Shown here piece by piece: positions 8,810 through 17,304 of a stretch of DNA of 64,000 nucleotides. This stretch comes from CAWFMO01 sp963817065. Lineage in GTDB: Bacteria; Actinomycetota; Thermoleophilia; Solirubrobacterales; 70-9. The first letter of the stretch is position 1. Every line of letters begins with the position of its first letter. The stretch covers positions 496,001 through 560,000 of the forward strand of contig CAWFMO010000002.1 of assembly GCA_963817065.1 (NCBI GenBank), given 5' to 3'. The notes below the pieces were generated by a model. That model saw only the letters and a program-made list of their open reading frames with translations, was not told the origin of the DNA and ran no database searches. The position numbers were made by a program, and so were the translations under genes.

Positions 8810-9414
8810 CAGCCGCTCGCTCCCTTGAGGTGCTCGGCCACCTTGGACCAGTTGACGACGTTCCAGAACGCGTCGAGGTAGTCGGGGCGCTTGTTCTGGT
8901 ACTTGAGGTAGTAGGCGTGCTCCCAGACGTCGGCGCCGAGCAGCGGCGTCTGTCCGTCGGAGATCGGCGAGTCCTGGTTCGCGGTCGAGGTGACCGCGAC
9001 GCCGGAGCCGTCGTGGACGAGCCAGGCCCAGCCGGAGCCGAACTGGCCGACGCCCGCGGCCTTGAACTCCTCCTTGAAGTCGTCGAGGGAGCCGAACTTC
9101 TCGTCGATCGCCGAGGCGAGGTCGCCGTCCGGCTCGCCGCCCCCGTCCGGGCTCATGATCTCCCAGAAGAACGAGTGGTTGGCGTGCCCGCCCGCGTTGT
9201 TGCGGACCGGGGTCTCCTTGTCACCGAGCGAGCCGAGGTTCTGCAGAACCTCCTCGACCGGCTTGTCCGCCCACTCGGTTCCCTCGAGCGCGGCGTTCGC
9301 CTTGTCGACGTAAGCCTGGTGGTGCTTGTCGTGGTGGATCTTCATCGTCTGCTCGTCGATGTGGGGCTCGAGCGCGTCGTACGCGTAGGGCAGATCGGGG
9401 ACTTCGTAGGCCAT
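8809..9414 (-). CDS. sodA: Superoxide dismutase, Mn/Fe type
   Basis: The 201-residue enzyme dismutates superoxide to oxygen and peroxide. Metal ligands are visible: His27 in KIHHDKHH, His80 in [10 protein letters not shown], and Asp and His in the signature DVWEHAYY near residue 165. The start ATG at 9414 is preceded by GAAGGAGA; the much longer open frame is a shadow of the opposite gene. It leads an operon with the cupredoxins, which links superoxide removal with copper electron carriers. Mn versus Fe use cannot be decided from sequence alone. Confidence 0.95.
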   Translation of the reverse strand: MAYEVPDLPYAYDALEPHIDEQTMKIHHDKHHQAYVDKANAALEGTEWADKPVEEVLQNLGSLGDKETPVRNNAGGHANHSFFWEIMSPDGGGEPDGDLASAIDEKFGSLDDFKEEFKAAGVGQFGSGWAWLVHDGSGVAVTSTANQDSPISDGQTPLLGADVWEHAYYLKYQNKRPDYLDAFWNVVNWSKVAEHLKGASG

Positions 9415-9449
9415 CTGGTCTCCTTCTACGGGTGGAAGTCTGGTCCTTT

Positions 9450-9469
9450 GCCGGGCACTCCTGCCCGGC
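9450..9469 (-). promoter_or_regulatory. Hairpin in the sodA leader
   Basis: A perfect 8-bp inverted repeat, GCCGGGCA and TGCCCGGC, flanks a four-base loop 36 bases upstream of the sodA start. On the transcript the loop reads GGAG, like a ribosome-binding site. A possible -10 (TATGGT) lies further upstream, so the hairpin would be in the 5' leader. A regulatory role is inference. Confidence 0.4.
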
Positions 9470-9501
9470 CGGCCAACCATATCGAGCGCCATACTTCGGC
9501 C

Positions 9502-10242
9502 GTGTCCTCCGAAGCGCCTCCGCGGCCGGGACTGGCCGGGGTCGCGATCACGGCCGCGGGCATCGTGCTCGCCGCCGCGGTCGTCCTCGCCGTCCCCGCG
9601 CTGCGCGACTCGGTCTCGGCCGCGATCAGCGGCGACACCGCCGAGGTCCGGACCCTGATCGACGACCTCGGGTTCGCCGGGGTGCTGGTCGTGATCGCGC
9701 TGGCGCTGATCCACGCCGTCGTCTTCTACCCCGCCGAGATCCTCGACGCCGCCGTCGGCTTCGCATACGGGTTCGGGCCGGGGCTGGCGCTGGTCATGGC
9801 CTGCTGGCTGCTCTCCGCGCTCGTCGCCTACGAGATCGGCCGCCACGCCGGGCGCCCGCTGCTCTACCGGATCGCCGGCGAGGAGCGCTTCGAGAGGCTC
9901 GAGCGAATGATCGAGCGCGGCGGCGTCAGCCTGCTGCTCGCCGTGCGGCTGATCCCGATCTTCCCGTTCAGCATCACCTGCTACGTCTGCGGCGCGGCGC
10001 GGGTGCCGCTGCCGCGCTACATCTGGACGACCGCGGTCGGCTACCTGCCGGTGACCGCGATCTTCGTCTACCTCGGGACCCAGCTCGAGAGCCTCTCGCC
10101 CACCGACCCGCTGCTGCTCGCCGCCGGCGCGGTGCTGATCGTCCTCTTCGCGCTCACGCGCTGGGCGGCGCCGAAGCTGCGCCACCGCGAGGACGAGCCC
10201 GGCGAGCCAAGCGCCCAGGAGGCGCGGGCCGGTTCTCGATAG
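9502..10242 (+). CDS. VTT-domain (TVP38/TMEM64, DedA-like) membrane protein
   Basis: The 246-residue product has about six membrane segments and the VTT core: [23 protein letters not shown], then YEIGRHAGR and [16 protein letters not shown]. Members of this superfamily act in membrane lipid scrambling and homeostasis; the exact role here is unknown. The start chosen is GTG at 9502, which gives a short cytosolic N-terminus before the first membrane helix. The ribosome-binding site is weak. The gene is divergent from sodA. Confidence 0.82.
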   Translation: MSSEAPPRPGLAGVAITAAGIVLAAAVVLAVPALRDSVSAAISGDTAEVRTLIDDLGFAGVLVVIALALIHAVVFYPAEILDAAVGFAYGFGPGLALVMACWLLSALVAYEIGRHAGRPLLYRIAGEERFERLERMIERGGVSLLLAVRLIPIFPFSITCYVCGAARVPLPRYIWTTAVGYLPVTAIFVYLGTQLESLSPTDPLLLAAGAVLIVLFALTRWAAPKLRHREDEPGEPSAQEARAGSR

Positions 10243-10267
10243 CCCGGCGCTCTATCCTTTTGCGCCT

Positions 10268-10341
10268 CGGGGCGTGGCGCAGCCTGGTAGCGCGCACCGT
10301 TCGGGTCGGTGAGGTCCTCGGTTCAAATCCGAGCGCCCCGA
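10268..10341 (+). tRNA. tRNA-Pro (anticodon CGG)
   Basis: The sequence folds into a full cloverleaf: acceptor CGGGGCG/CGCCCCG, D arm GCGC/GCGC, anticodon stem CACCG/CGGTG with loop TTCGGGT (anticodon CGG), and T arm CTCGG-TTCAAAT-CCGAG. The discriminator is A10341. CCA is not encoded. Confidence 0.96.
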
Positions 10342-10372
10342 TTGAGCAGGTAATCGACCCTCGTAGGAAGGT

Positions 10373-11161
10373 TCAGCCGGCGATCGCGAACGGGTCGCCG
10401 TAGACGGACCAGCTCAGCGGCAGGTGCAGGTCGAGGTTGCCCTCGGCGAGGAACTTCCGCTGCGCGTTGTCGATCCGGGTGACGTCCTCGTGGGCCGCCT
10501 CCTTCTTCATCTCGACGACCCGCTCGTCGAGGAAGGCGCTGAGGTAGGCGACCTCGGTGCCGCCGGCGGCCGGGGTCGCGGCCTTGGCGAGCGCCCGGGC
10601 GCGAATCCGCTTCATCCCGGTGAAGCCGTGGACGACGGAGGCGTCGTAGTAGGCGAACTGCCCGAGCGCGTTGAGCCCGTCCGCCTTCGCGAGCTCGACC
10701 GCAGGGTTGAAGTAGAGGCTGTCTCGCAGGCTCTCCTGGGCCGCCTGGAAGACGGGGTCTCGCGCCGCCTTGCGCCACGCCTTGACGAACCGCTTTCCGA
10801 GCCCCTTGTGGGAGTCGGAGCCGTTGACCCGCTTCAGCGCCGGGAGGAACCTGGCGAGCGGGTTGCGCCGCTTGGTCCGCGTGAAGGCCTTGACGAGCTG
10901 GAGCATGTCGGCCGTGCCCGAGGTGAAGCCGATGATCCCGCCGGTGTACCCGCGCCCGTCCTTGATGTCCTCGATGTACTTGAACTGGGCCCGCCAATCG
11001 AGCGAGGAGTTCTCGGCGCTCGATACGAGCTGCATCGCGATCTCCTTCTTATCCGGCGCGGCGAGGTCGGAGGTGACCGCCGCCGAGGCCGCTGGAGCGG
11101 CGACGAGGGCGAGCGCGGCCGAGATCAGGACCGCCCGCGAGAGCTTGGCGTAGGTGGGCAT
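10373..11161 (-). CDS. Secreted GH46 chitosanase
   Basis: The 262-residue protein has a signal peptide (about residues 1-28) and a complete GH46 domain. It closely resembles the well-studied Streptomyces N174 chitosanase, as recalled, across [37 protein letters not shown] and LGQFAYYDA. The catalytic acid Glu50 and nucleophile-activating Asp68 have the spacing of 18 known for the family. It would hydrolyse chitosan outside the cell. It stands alone after the tRNA, with no sugar-transport genes beside it. Confidence 0.93.
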   Translation of the reverse strand: MPTYAKLSRAVLISAALALVAAPAASAAVTSDLAAPDKKEIAMQLVSSAENSSLDWRAQFKYIEDIKDGRGYTGGIIGFTSGTADMLQLVKAFTRTKRRNPLARFLPALKRVNGSDSHKGLGKRFVKAWRKAARDPVFQAAQESLRDSLYFNPAVELAKADGLNALGQFAYYDASVVHGFTGMKRIRARALAKAATPAAGGTEVAYLSAFLDERVVEMKKEAAHEDVTRIDNAQRKFLAEGNLDLHLPLSWSVYGDPFAIAG

Positions 11162-11174
11162 CCGGCCAGGCTAC

Positions 11175-11858
11175 TTACTTTTGGGCCTGAACCGCCGCTT
11201 CGATCTCCTCGACCGTCGGCCGATCCTCGAGCTCCTGCTGGCCGCCGGGGCCCTGGACGACGACCGCGGGATCGGCGGTAAGCCGCAGGTCGAGCGCGAG
11301 CTCGGCGTCGGACTCGAGGATCGCGTCGGTCTCCTCGGCGTCGAAGTCCTCGCGCCACTGGTTGTCGTCGAGCTCGAGCACGGCGGCCGCGATCCGCTCG
11401 AGGAAGTCCTTGTCGAGGCCGACCCGCTCGGCCTCGTCCTGGTTGATGAAGAAGAGCTGCACGTACTGCCAGAGCCGGTCCTGCTCGCCGGCGGCGACGG
11501 CGCCGAAGTCGGACAGGACCCGCTCCCGCTTGCCCATCGGGAAGTGTCGGTAGGTGAGCTTCGCCTCGCCGGTCCGCACGAGATCCTCGATCAGCCGCGG
11601 CACGACCTCGAGCTGGTAGTCGTCGCAGTCGGCGCACTGGAGGTCGTTGAAGAGGTCGATCGTCACCGGGGCTTCCTCGTCGCCGAGCGTCGCCCCGTGC
11701 TGCTCGATCCCGCCGAACTGGCGCTGGACGGTCCCGGCGCCGGTGACCTCGACCGGGCGGTCGTCGGGCTCGTCGAGCGAGAGGCTGACGATCAGGGAAC
11801 CGAGCGCCACCGCCGCGACCGCCGCGACGGCGAGCCCGACCAGCCGTGGCCTCCTCAT
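11175..11858 (-). CDS. DsbA-like thioredoxin-fold protein, membrane-anchored
   Basis: The 227-residue product has one N-terminal membrane segment (about residues 7-27) and a thioredoxin-like domain with the redox motif Cys75-Ala-Asp-Cys78, followed by the helical insert of DsbA-type proteins and a conserved cis-Pro region near LTADPAVVV. It resembles actinobacterial DsbA-family oxidoreductases that make or exchange disulfides in exported proteins. Many secreted proteins in this window contain cysteines, but a direct link is inference. It ends 14 bases upstream of the chitosanase start, on the same strand. Confidence 0.82.
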   Translation of the reverse strand: MRRPRLVGLAVAAVAAVALGSLIVSLSLDEPDDRPVEVTGAGTVQRQFGGIEQHGATLGDEEAPVTIDLFNDLQCADCDDYQLEVVPRLIEDLVRTGEAKLTYRHFPMGKRERVLSDFGAVAAGEQDRLWQYVQLFFINQDEAERVGLDKDFLERIAAAVLELDDNQWREDFDAEETDAILESDAELALDLRLTADPAVVVQGPGGQQELEDRPTVEEIEAAVQAQK

Positions 11859-11910
11859 CGAGCAGCCGCTAGCCGGGATAGGCCGCTGTTGATGAGGACC
11901 CGGTGGCCTC

Positions 11911-12159
11911 TCAACCCGCTACAGCCTTGTAGTAGCGGACCGCGAGCCCGGTGAGCAGGGTCCGGAACGCCTCCTCGACCGAGGCCTCGCTCTGCTCCGA
12001 CCAGCGCTCGAGGCCGGCCTCCTCGATCGCCTCGGCGCGGGCGACGACCTCGTCCACGAGCTCGGGGTGCTGGTCGCAGAAGAACGCCCCCATCGAGTAG
12101 AGGTCGGTCTCCTGGAGCGACTCGATGAACGAGCCGTCGTCTGCGGGCGTCGCGGTCAC
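11911..12159 (-). CDS. Small acidic helical protein, unknown
   Basis: The 82-residue, mostly helical, acidic protein has no signal peptide or membrane segment and no family I recognise. GTG at 12159 lies 6 bases after TAGGAT (12166-12171), so the transcript may be leaderless. That promoter placement supports the gene being real. Confidence 0.6.
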   Translation of the reverse strand: MTATPADDGSFIESLQETDLYSMGAFFCDQHPELVDEVVARAEAIEEAGLERWSEQSEASVEEAFRTLLTGLAVRYYKAVAG

Positions 12160-12165
12160 AACACA

Positions 12166-12179
12166 ATCCTATTTAGGCT
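12166..12179. promoter_or_regulatory. Divergent pair of -10 boxes
   Basis: On the minus strand TAGGAT (12166-12171) ends 6 bases before the GTG of the 82-residue gene. On the plus strand TAGGCT (12174-12179) ends 7 bases before the TTG proposed for the NIF3 gene. Both transcripts would begin at or next to the start codon. Confidence 0.4.
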
Positions 12180-12186
12180 GGGTCGC

Positions 12187-12945
12187 TTGGCCGACCGCGA
12201 CCAGGTGATTTCGTTCTGCGACGAGCTGCTCGAGATCGGGCGCTTCGCCGATTACGGGCCCAACGGGCTCCAGGTCCCGGGCCGCGAGGCGGTCTCCAAG
12301 ATCGCCACCGGGGTGACCGCGAACCGCGAGTTCCTCGGCGCCGCGGTCGACTCTGGCGCCGATCTGGCGATCGTCCACCACGGCCTGTTCTTCGGCGACG
12401 GCCCGCGGGCGCTGAGCGAGCGGCTCGCGCGGCGGCTGCGGCTCGTGCTCGAGGCGGAGGTCTCGCTCGCCGCCTACCACCTGCCGCTCGACGCCCATCC
12501 CGAGATCGGCAACAACGCGCTGCTCTGCGCCGGGCTCGGGCTCGCGCCCGAAGCGAGCTTCGGCGAGGTCAAAGGAAATCCGATCGGGATCGTCTCCGGA
12601 TCCGCCGAGGGGATCGAGCCGGGCGAACTCGTCCGCAGGGTCGCCGAGCTGACCGGGCGCGAGCCGCTCGTCTTCGACGCCGGGCCGCCGACGATCCGCA
12701 GGGTCGGGATCGTCAGCGGCGGCGGCACGAGCGCCCTCGAGGAGGCCGCGGCCCTCGACCTCGACGCGTTCATCACCGGCGAGCCCGCCGAGCACGCGAT
12801 GGGAGACGCGCGCGAGAGCGGCATCCACTTCATCGCCGCCGGCCACTACGCCACCGAGACCTTCGGGATCCGGCGGCTCGGCGAGCTGCTCGAGGAGCGA
12901 TTCGGACTCGAACACGAGTTCATCGACGTCCCGAACCCGATCTGA
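12187..12945 (+). CDS. NIF3-like dinuclear metal-centre protein
   Basis: The 252-residue protein matches the NIF3/DUF34 family (also called GTP cyclohydrolase 1 type 2-like). It has the metal-binding HHGLFFGD after residue 60 and GHYATE near residue 220. These proteins form hexamers with a dinuclear metal site; their function is still debated. The proposed start is TTG at 12187, next to a -10 box; GTG at 12205 is an alternative. The frame extending upstream of 12187 is a shadow of the opposite gene. Confidence 0.88.
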   Translation: MADRDQVISFCDELLEIGRFADYGPNGLQVPGREAVSKIATGVTANREFLGAAVDSGADLAIVHHGLFFGDGPRALSERLARRLRLVLEAEVSLAAYHLPLDAHPEIGNNALLCAGLGLAPEASFGEVKGNPIGIVSGSAEGIEPGELVRRVAELTGREPLVFDAGPPTIRRVGIVSGGGTSALEEAAALDLDAFITGEPAEHAMGDARESGIHFIAAGHYATETFGIRRLGELLEERFGLEHEFIDVPNPI

Positions 12946-13036
12946 GAGCGATCGCGACCCTGCAATTTGCGTTCCAGGCGGCCCCGGACGCGCAGCAGAG
13001 GAGCCGCCGTTTGGCCGCATTTTGCGGCCAAGTAAG

Positions 13037-13064
13037 TTGACACGTCAGGACCAGGCGATATACA
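13037..13064 (+). promoter_or_regulatory. Consensus-like sigma-70 promoter
   Basis: TTGACA (13037-13042) and TATACA (13059-13064) are separated by 16 bases, an unusually good match to the vegetative consensus for this GC-rich genome. It lies about 30 bases upstream of the 59-residue gene. Confidence 0.7.
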
Positions 13065-13097
13065 TCCGGTGTCAACCGCAGTAAGGAGGAGGTTCGC

Positions 13098-13277
13098 TTG
13101 GCAGTCCACTTGACGCCCACCGAGCTCGCCGACGAGTTGCAGATGAAGCGGCGAGACGTGATCTCCAAGTGCATGGAAATGCACGTGCCGATCTTCCAGG
13201 GGCGGATCGACAAGACACTGTTCATCTCATCGATGCGCCGGATTCAGGCCGAGGTCAAGCAGCAGGTCACCGCCTAA
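13098..13277 (+). CDS. Small IF2-N-like / helix-turn-helix protein (59 aa)
   Basis: The frame starts at TTG 13098 with AAGGAGGAGG just upstream and ends at TAA 13277. The product begins with AVHLTPTELADELQMKRRDV and continues through KCMEMHVPIFQGRID to a basic helical end. The pattern of a helix, a turn and a hydrophobic strand resembles the small N-terminal module of initiation factor IF-2, or a MerR/excisionase-type winged helix. A consensus promoter and a strong ribosome-binding site suggest high expression. Function is unknown; it is not part of a larger gene. Confidence 0.75.
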   Translation: MAVHLTPTELADELQMKRRDVISKCMEMHVPIFQGRIDKTLFISSMRRIQAEVKQQVTA

Positions 13278-13337
13278 CCGGCACGTAACGCCGTTGACAT
13301 AGACTCTCCACGTCGTCCCACGGAAGGCGAGGAGAGC

Positions 13338-15152
13338 ATGGAATCAGCAACCGCAGAACGCCCAGCGACCGAGTCCGCGACCGGCTCGAAGACGCTCGCG
13401 GACCTCTTCCCGTTGGCCGTGCGCAAGCACGGCGACAAGAAGGCGATCGTCTTCAAGGACGAGACCGGCACCTGGACCACGCAGACCTACGCTGAAGTAG
13501 GGGAGATCGTCGAGGGTCTCTCGAAGGGGCTGATCGAGCTCGGGATCGAGAAGGGCGACAAGGTCTCGATCCTCGGCAACACGCGGCCCGAATGGACCTA
13601 CTTCGACTTCGCCGCGCTCAGCGCCGGCGCCACCGTGGTCCCGATTTACCAGACCAACTCGCCGGAGGAATGCCAGTACGTGCTCGAGAACTCCGACGCC
13701 AAGGCGGTGATCGTCGAGGACGACGAGCAGCTGGCGAAGATCGACAAGATCCGCGACCAGCTGCCGCTGCTCGAAACCGTGATCCGGATGACCGGCGAGG
13801 GCGGCGAGGCGATCTCGATGGCCGAGGTCACCGAGAAGGGCGCCTCGCTCTCGGACGCCGACTGGGAGCAGCGCTGGAGCTCGGTCGAGCCCAAGGACGT
13901 CACGACCCTGATCTACACCTCGGGGACGACCGGGCCGCCGAAGGGCTGCGTGATCACCCACGGCAACTACCGCTCGATGCTCAACATGATCCACGAGGTC
14001 AACGTGCTCGGCGACGACGAGCTCACCTACCTCTACCTTCCCCTCGCCCACTCCTTCGCGCTGCTGATCCAGCTCGGCACCTTCGACCTCGGCGCAACGC
14101 TCGCCTACTGGGAGCGCGACCCGCTGAAGATCGTCCCCAACCTCGCCGAGGTCAAGCCGACCTACTTCCCGTCCGTGCCGCGGATGTTCGAGAAGATCTA
14201 CACCGCCGCGACCTCGGCGGCCGAGAAGGAGGGCGGGGTCAAGAAGAAGATCTTCGACTGGGCCGTGGGGGTCGGCAAGAAGGTCCGCGAGCGCGAGCGC
14301 GCCGGCAAGCGGATCGGCCCGCTGCTCAAGGCCCAGCACGACCTCGCCGACCGCCTCGTGCTCTCGAAGATCCGCGAGCTCTTCGGCGGCAAGCTCAAGC
14401 TCGCCGTATCCGGGGCGGCGCCGATCAACCCCGACATCCTGCGCTTCTTCGACGCCGCCGGGGTCCTGATCCTCGAGGGCTGGGGCATGACCGAGACCTC
14501 GACCGCGGCGACGATCGCGACCCCCGACGACTTCAAGTTCGGGACGATCGGCAAGCCGTTCGGCGGCTGCGAGATCAAGATCGCCGAGGACGGCGAGATC
14601 CTCGCCAAGGGCCCGAACATCTTCCAGGGCTACTACAAGAACGAGGAGGCGACCGGCGAGACGCTCGTCGACGGCTGGCTGCACACGGGCGACATCGGCG
14701 AGATCGACCCCGACGGCTTCCTCAAGATCACCGGCCGCAAGAAGGACATCATCATCACCGCGGGCGGCAAGAACATCACCCCGGCCAACCTCGAAGCCGA
14801 GATCAAGCAGAGCCAGTGGGTCTCGCAGTGCGTCGTGATCGGCGACCGCCGCCCCTACCTGGTGGCGCTGATCACCCTCGACCCCGAGGAGATCGCGAAG
14901 CTCGCCGAGGAGAAGGGCTGGCCCAGCGACCCGGCCGAGATCGCGAAGCAGGACGAGATGCGGGCGATGATCCAGGCCCACCTCGACCAGGTCAACGAGA
15001 AGTTCGCCCGCGTCGAGCAGGTCAAGAAGTTCGAGATCCTGCCCGCCGACCTCTCACAGGAAGGCGGCGAGCTGACCCCGACCCTGAAGGTCAAGCGCAA
15101 CGTCGTCGCCGACAAGTACGAGGGCGAAGTCGAGAATCTGTACGCGGGTTAG
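13338..15152 (+). CDS. Long-chain fatty acid-CoA ligase (AMP-forming)
   Basis: The 604-residue adenylating enzyme activates fatty acids with ATP and CoA. Motifs seen in order are the P-loop IYTSGTTGPPKG (about residues 190-202), GWGMTETST, and GWLHTGDIGEID followed by GRKKDII with the C-terminal catalytic lysine region. Length and motifs fit the FadD15-like, bubblegum-type group. Its ATG follows GAGGAGAGC closely. TTGACA at 13294 could be a -35 box, but no clear -10 is seen. The SDR gene follows 5 bases later, so the two likely act in one lipid pathway. Confidence 0.92.
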   Translation: MESATAERPATESATGSKTLADLFPLAVRKHGDKKAIVFKDETGTWTTQTYAEVGEIVEGLSKGLIELGIEKGDKVSILGNTRPEWTYFDFAALSAGATVVPIYQTNSPEECQYVLENSDAKAVIVEDDEQLAKIDKIRDQLPLLETVIRMTGEGGEAISMAEVTEKGASLSDADWEQRWSSVEPKDVTTLIYTSGTTGPPKGCVITHGNYRSMLNMIHEVNVLGDDELTYLYLPLAHSFALLIQLGTFDLGATLAYWERDPLKIVPNLAEVKPTYFPSVPRMFEKIYTAATSAAEKEGGVKKKIFDWAVGVGKKVRERERAGKRIGPLLKAQHDLADRLVLSKIRELFGGKLKLAVSGAAPINPDILRFFDAAGVLILEGWGMTETSTAATIATPDDFKFGTIGKPFGGCEIKIAEDGEILAKGPNIFQGYYKNEEATGETLVDGWLHTGDIGEIDPDGFLKITGRKKDIIITAGGKNITPANLEAEIKQSQWVSQCVVIGDRRPYLVALITLDPEEIAKLAEEKGWPSDPAEIAKQDEMRAMIQAHLDQVNEKFARVEQVKKFEILPADLSQEGGELTPTLKVKRNVVADKYEGEVENLYAG

Positions 15153-15157
15153 CCGGC

Positions 15158-15907
15158 GTGGCTGACCGACCGATCGCGCTGGTCACCGGCGCCAGCAGCG
15201 GGATCGGCGCCGCCACGGTCCGCTCGCTCGCCGAGGCAGGCTTCGAGGTCGCCGCGGCGGCGCGGCGGATCGAGCGCTGCGAGGAGCTCGCGAAGGAGGT
15301 CGGCGGCCGGGCCCTGAAGCTCGACGTCACCGACGACGACTCGGTCGCTGAGCTCGCCGAGGCCCTTCCCGAGGTCGAGGTCGTCGTCCACAGCGCCGGC
15401 GGCGCGCACGGGCTCGAGCCGGTCGCCGAAGCCGACGCCGAGAAGTGGCGGCTGATGTACGAGACCAACGTGCTCGGGGTGATGCGGGTGACCAAGGCGG
15501 TGCTCCCGGCGCTCGAGCGAAGCGGCGACGGGCGGATCGTGATCATCGGCTCGGGCGCCGGGGTCGAGGTCTACCGCGGCGGCGCCGGCTACAACATCGC
15601 CAAGCACGGGGCCAACGCGCTCGGGCGCGTGCTCCAGCTCGAGCTGCTCGGCAAGCCGATCCGCGTCAGCGAGGTCGCCCCGGGGCTGGTCGAGACCGAG
15701 TTCTCGGTCGTCCGCTTCGAGGGCGACGAGGACAAGGCCGCCGCCGTCTACGAGGGGATGACGCCGCTCGAGGCCGAGGACGTCGCCGACCTCGTCTCCT
15801 ACATCGTCACGCGCCCGAAGCACGTGAAGCTCGGCTACGTCTCGATCCAGCCCACCGACCAGGCGACGCCGACCGACATCCACCGCGAGGGCGAAGCCGG
15901 CGCCTAG
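15158..15907 (+). CDS. Short-chain dehydrogenase/reductase
   Basis: The 249-residue classical SDR has the cofactor motif TGASSGIG (residues 10-17) and the catalytic set Ser132, Tyr145 and Lys149. Arg after the second strand (AAARR) suggests NADP(H). It resembles YdfG-like 3-hydroxy acid dehydrogenases in the C-terminal part (DVADLVSYIVTRP). GTG at 15158 follows the acyl-CoA ligase stop by 5 bases. Its stop overlaps the convergent patatin gene by 4 bases. The substrate is unknown. Confidence 0.9.
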   Translation: MADRPIALVTGASSGIGAATVRSLAEAGFEVAAAARRIERCEELAKEVGGRALKLDVTDDDSVAELAEALPEVEVVVHSAGGAHGLEPVAEADAEKWRLMYETNVLGVMRVTKAVLPALERSGDGRIVIIGSGAGVEVYRGGAGYNIAKHGANALGRVLQLELLGKPIRVSEVAPGLVETEFSVVRFEGDEDKAAAVYEGMTPLEAEDVADLVSYIVTRPKHVKLGYVSIQPTDQATPTDIHREGEAGA

Positions 15908-17214
15908 CGCTTGCCCGCGGCCTCGCGCTCGCTCGACTGGCGCAGCAGGGCGCCCGTCGTCTGCTCGAGCACCCGCCGCCAGGCCGAGGCCTCCTCGGGC
16001 TCTTCGTCCTCGACCGTGTCGATCACCTGCTGGACGCGGCGGGCCGAGATCTCGATCCCGTGCCGCGCCGCGATCTCCTTGTAGTGCTTGTAGTCGCGGG
16101 CGAGCTTCACCGTCACCGACTCGAAGCCGTGCTTGGCGATCTTCAGCCGCGAGGAGTAGTCGAGGATCGAGGTCCCGAACATCAGCTCGTCGTCGGGCTC
16201 GGGCTCGATCAGGATGATGTCGACGTCGGGGAAGCGGTGCTTCCAGGACTCGACCGCGAGCTGGAGGCGCGCGTGGGCCATCAGCCGGAACGCCTGGTAG
16301 CCGATCGCCGGCAGCCCCATGTCGGCGACCCGGCGCACCCGCGAGCCGAAGATCGTCGGGATGTTCTTCGAGAAGTCGTTGACGTAGGGGACGAGCGGGT
16401 TGACGACGATGATGAACTTCGCCCCCGCGGCGACCGCGACGTCGACGTTCGTCGTCGAGGCGATCCCGCCGTCCATCAGCTGGCGGCCCTTGAGGTCGAC
16501 CGGTTCGTAGACGATCGGCAGCGCGGTCGAGGCCTGGACCGCCTTCGAGATCGGAACGTCCATCCACTCCTTGTCGCGGCCGAAGACGATCCGCTCGCAG
16601 GTGTCGACGTCGGTCGCGGTGATCAGCAGCTCGGGGTCGAGCTCGCGGAAGTCATTGGTGCGGTCGGGGTCGGAGAGCACCTCGCTTACGTAGCCGTCGA
16701 GGCCCTTGTTGTTGTAGATCCCCGGCGGCAGCCCCTCGGCGATCCCGGTCGCGACGTCCATCATCGAGGTCTCGCCGAGGTTGCCGGCCATCTCGCGGAC
16801 GACGCCGACCAGCCGCAGCGGCAGCAGCGCCGCGCGACCGGCGAACGCCCGGTAGTTGACCCGCAGCAGGTTGCGGAGCTTGGGGTCGGGGATCGGCGAG
16901 GGCAGCGCCTTGTTGAGGACGCGCATCATCTCCTCGGGCGTGACCCCGTTCGAGACCATGCTGGCGACGAACGAGCCCGCCGAGGTGCCGACGTAGACGT
17001 CGAAGTCGTTGATCGAGCGATTCACGGCGAGCAGGTCGAAGGCGCGCAGCGCCCCGATCTCGTAGACGCCGCCGGTGAAGCCGCCGCCGCCGAGCACGAG
17101 CGCGGTCTTCGATCCCCGCCTCAGCTTGCGCCGCATCCGCGAGGCGCGGGGCCGCTTCTGTCCATCAGCAGCCTCAGTCGACCCCTGCCCGTTGCGATTC
17201 ACCACCTTGCCCAT
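15904..17214 (-). CDS. Patatin-like phospholipase
   Basis: The 436-residue protein has the patatin catalytic dyad and oxyanion loop: GGGGFTGG (42-49), the nucleophile motif GTSAG (76-80, Ser78) and the Asp motif DGGIAS. It would hydrolyse acyl esters of lipids. The basic N-terminus has no signal peptide. A -10 box (TATAAG, 17223-17228) lies 8 bases before the ATG and inside a palindrome. The neighbours (acyl-CoA ligase and SDR, convergent) fit lipid turnover. Confidence 0.9.
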   Translation of the reverse strand: MGKVVNRNGQGSTEAADGQKRPRASRMRRKLRRGSKTALVLGGGGFTGGVYEIGALRAFDLLAVNRSINDFDVYVGTSAGSFVASMVSNGVTPEEMMRVLNKALPSPIPDPKLRNLLRVNYRAFAGRAALLPLRLVGVVREMAGNLGETSMMDVATGIAEGLPPGIYNNKGLDGYVSEVLSDPDRTNDFRELDPELLITATDVDTCERIVFGRDKEWMDVPISKAVQASTALPIVYEPVDLKGRQLMDGGIASTTNVDVAVAAGAKFIIVVNPLVPYVNDFSKNIPTIFGSRVRRVADMGLPAIGYQAFRLMAHARLQLAVESWKHRFPDVDIILIEPEPDDELMFGTSILDYSSRLKIAKHGFESVTVKLARDYKHYKEIAARHGIEISARRVQQVIDTVEDEEPEEASAWRRVLEQTTGALLRQSSEREAAGKR

Positions 17215-17217
17215 GCG

Positions 17218-17234
17218 GCCTGCTTATAGCAGGC
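17218..17234 (-). promoter_or_regulatory. Palindrome over the patatin -10 box
   Basis: GCCTGC-TTATA-GCAGGC is a perfect 6-bp inverted repeat whose centre is the minus-strand -10 box TATAAG. Its near edge lies 3 bases from the ATG at 17214. A protein bound here would block transcription; alternatively it is a hairpin. No regulator gene is adjacent. Confidence 0.35.
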
Positions 17235-17304
17235 TGGTGGGCCAGCCAGTGGAGGCGGCCGGGCGCACCGCTACCCTGCGCCGCCGCCGTTGTTACCAAC
17301 ACAC

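Noticed and set aside
8797..9501. A long open frame running on the plus strand through sodA into the VTT gene
   Set aside because: The antisense part has no protein-like composition and sodA on the other strand is certain; the real gene starts near 9502.
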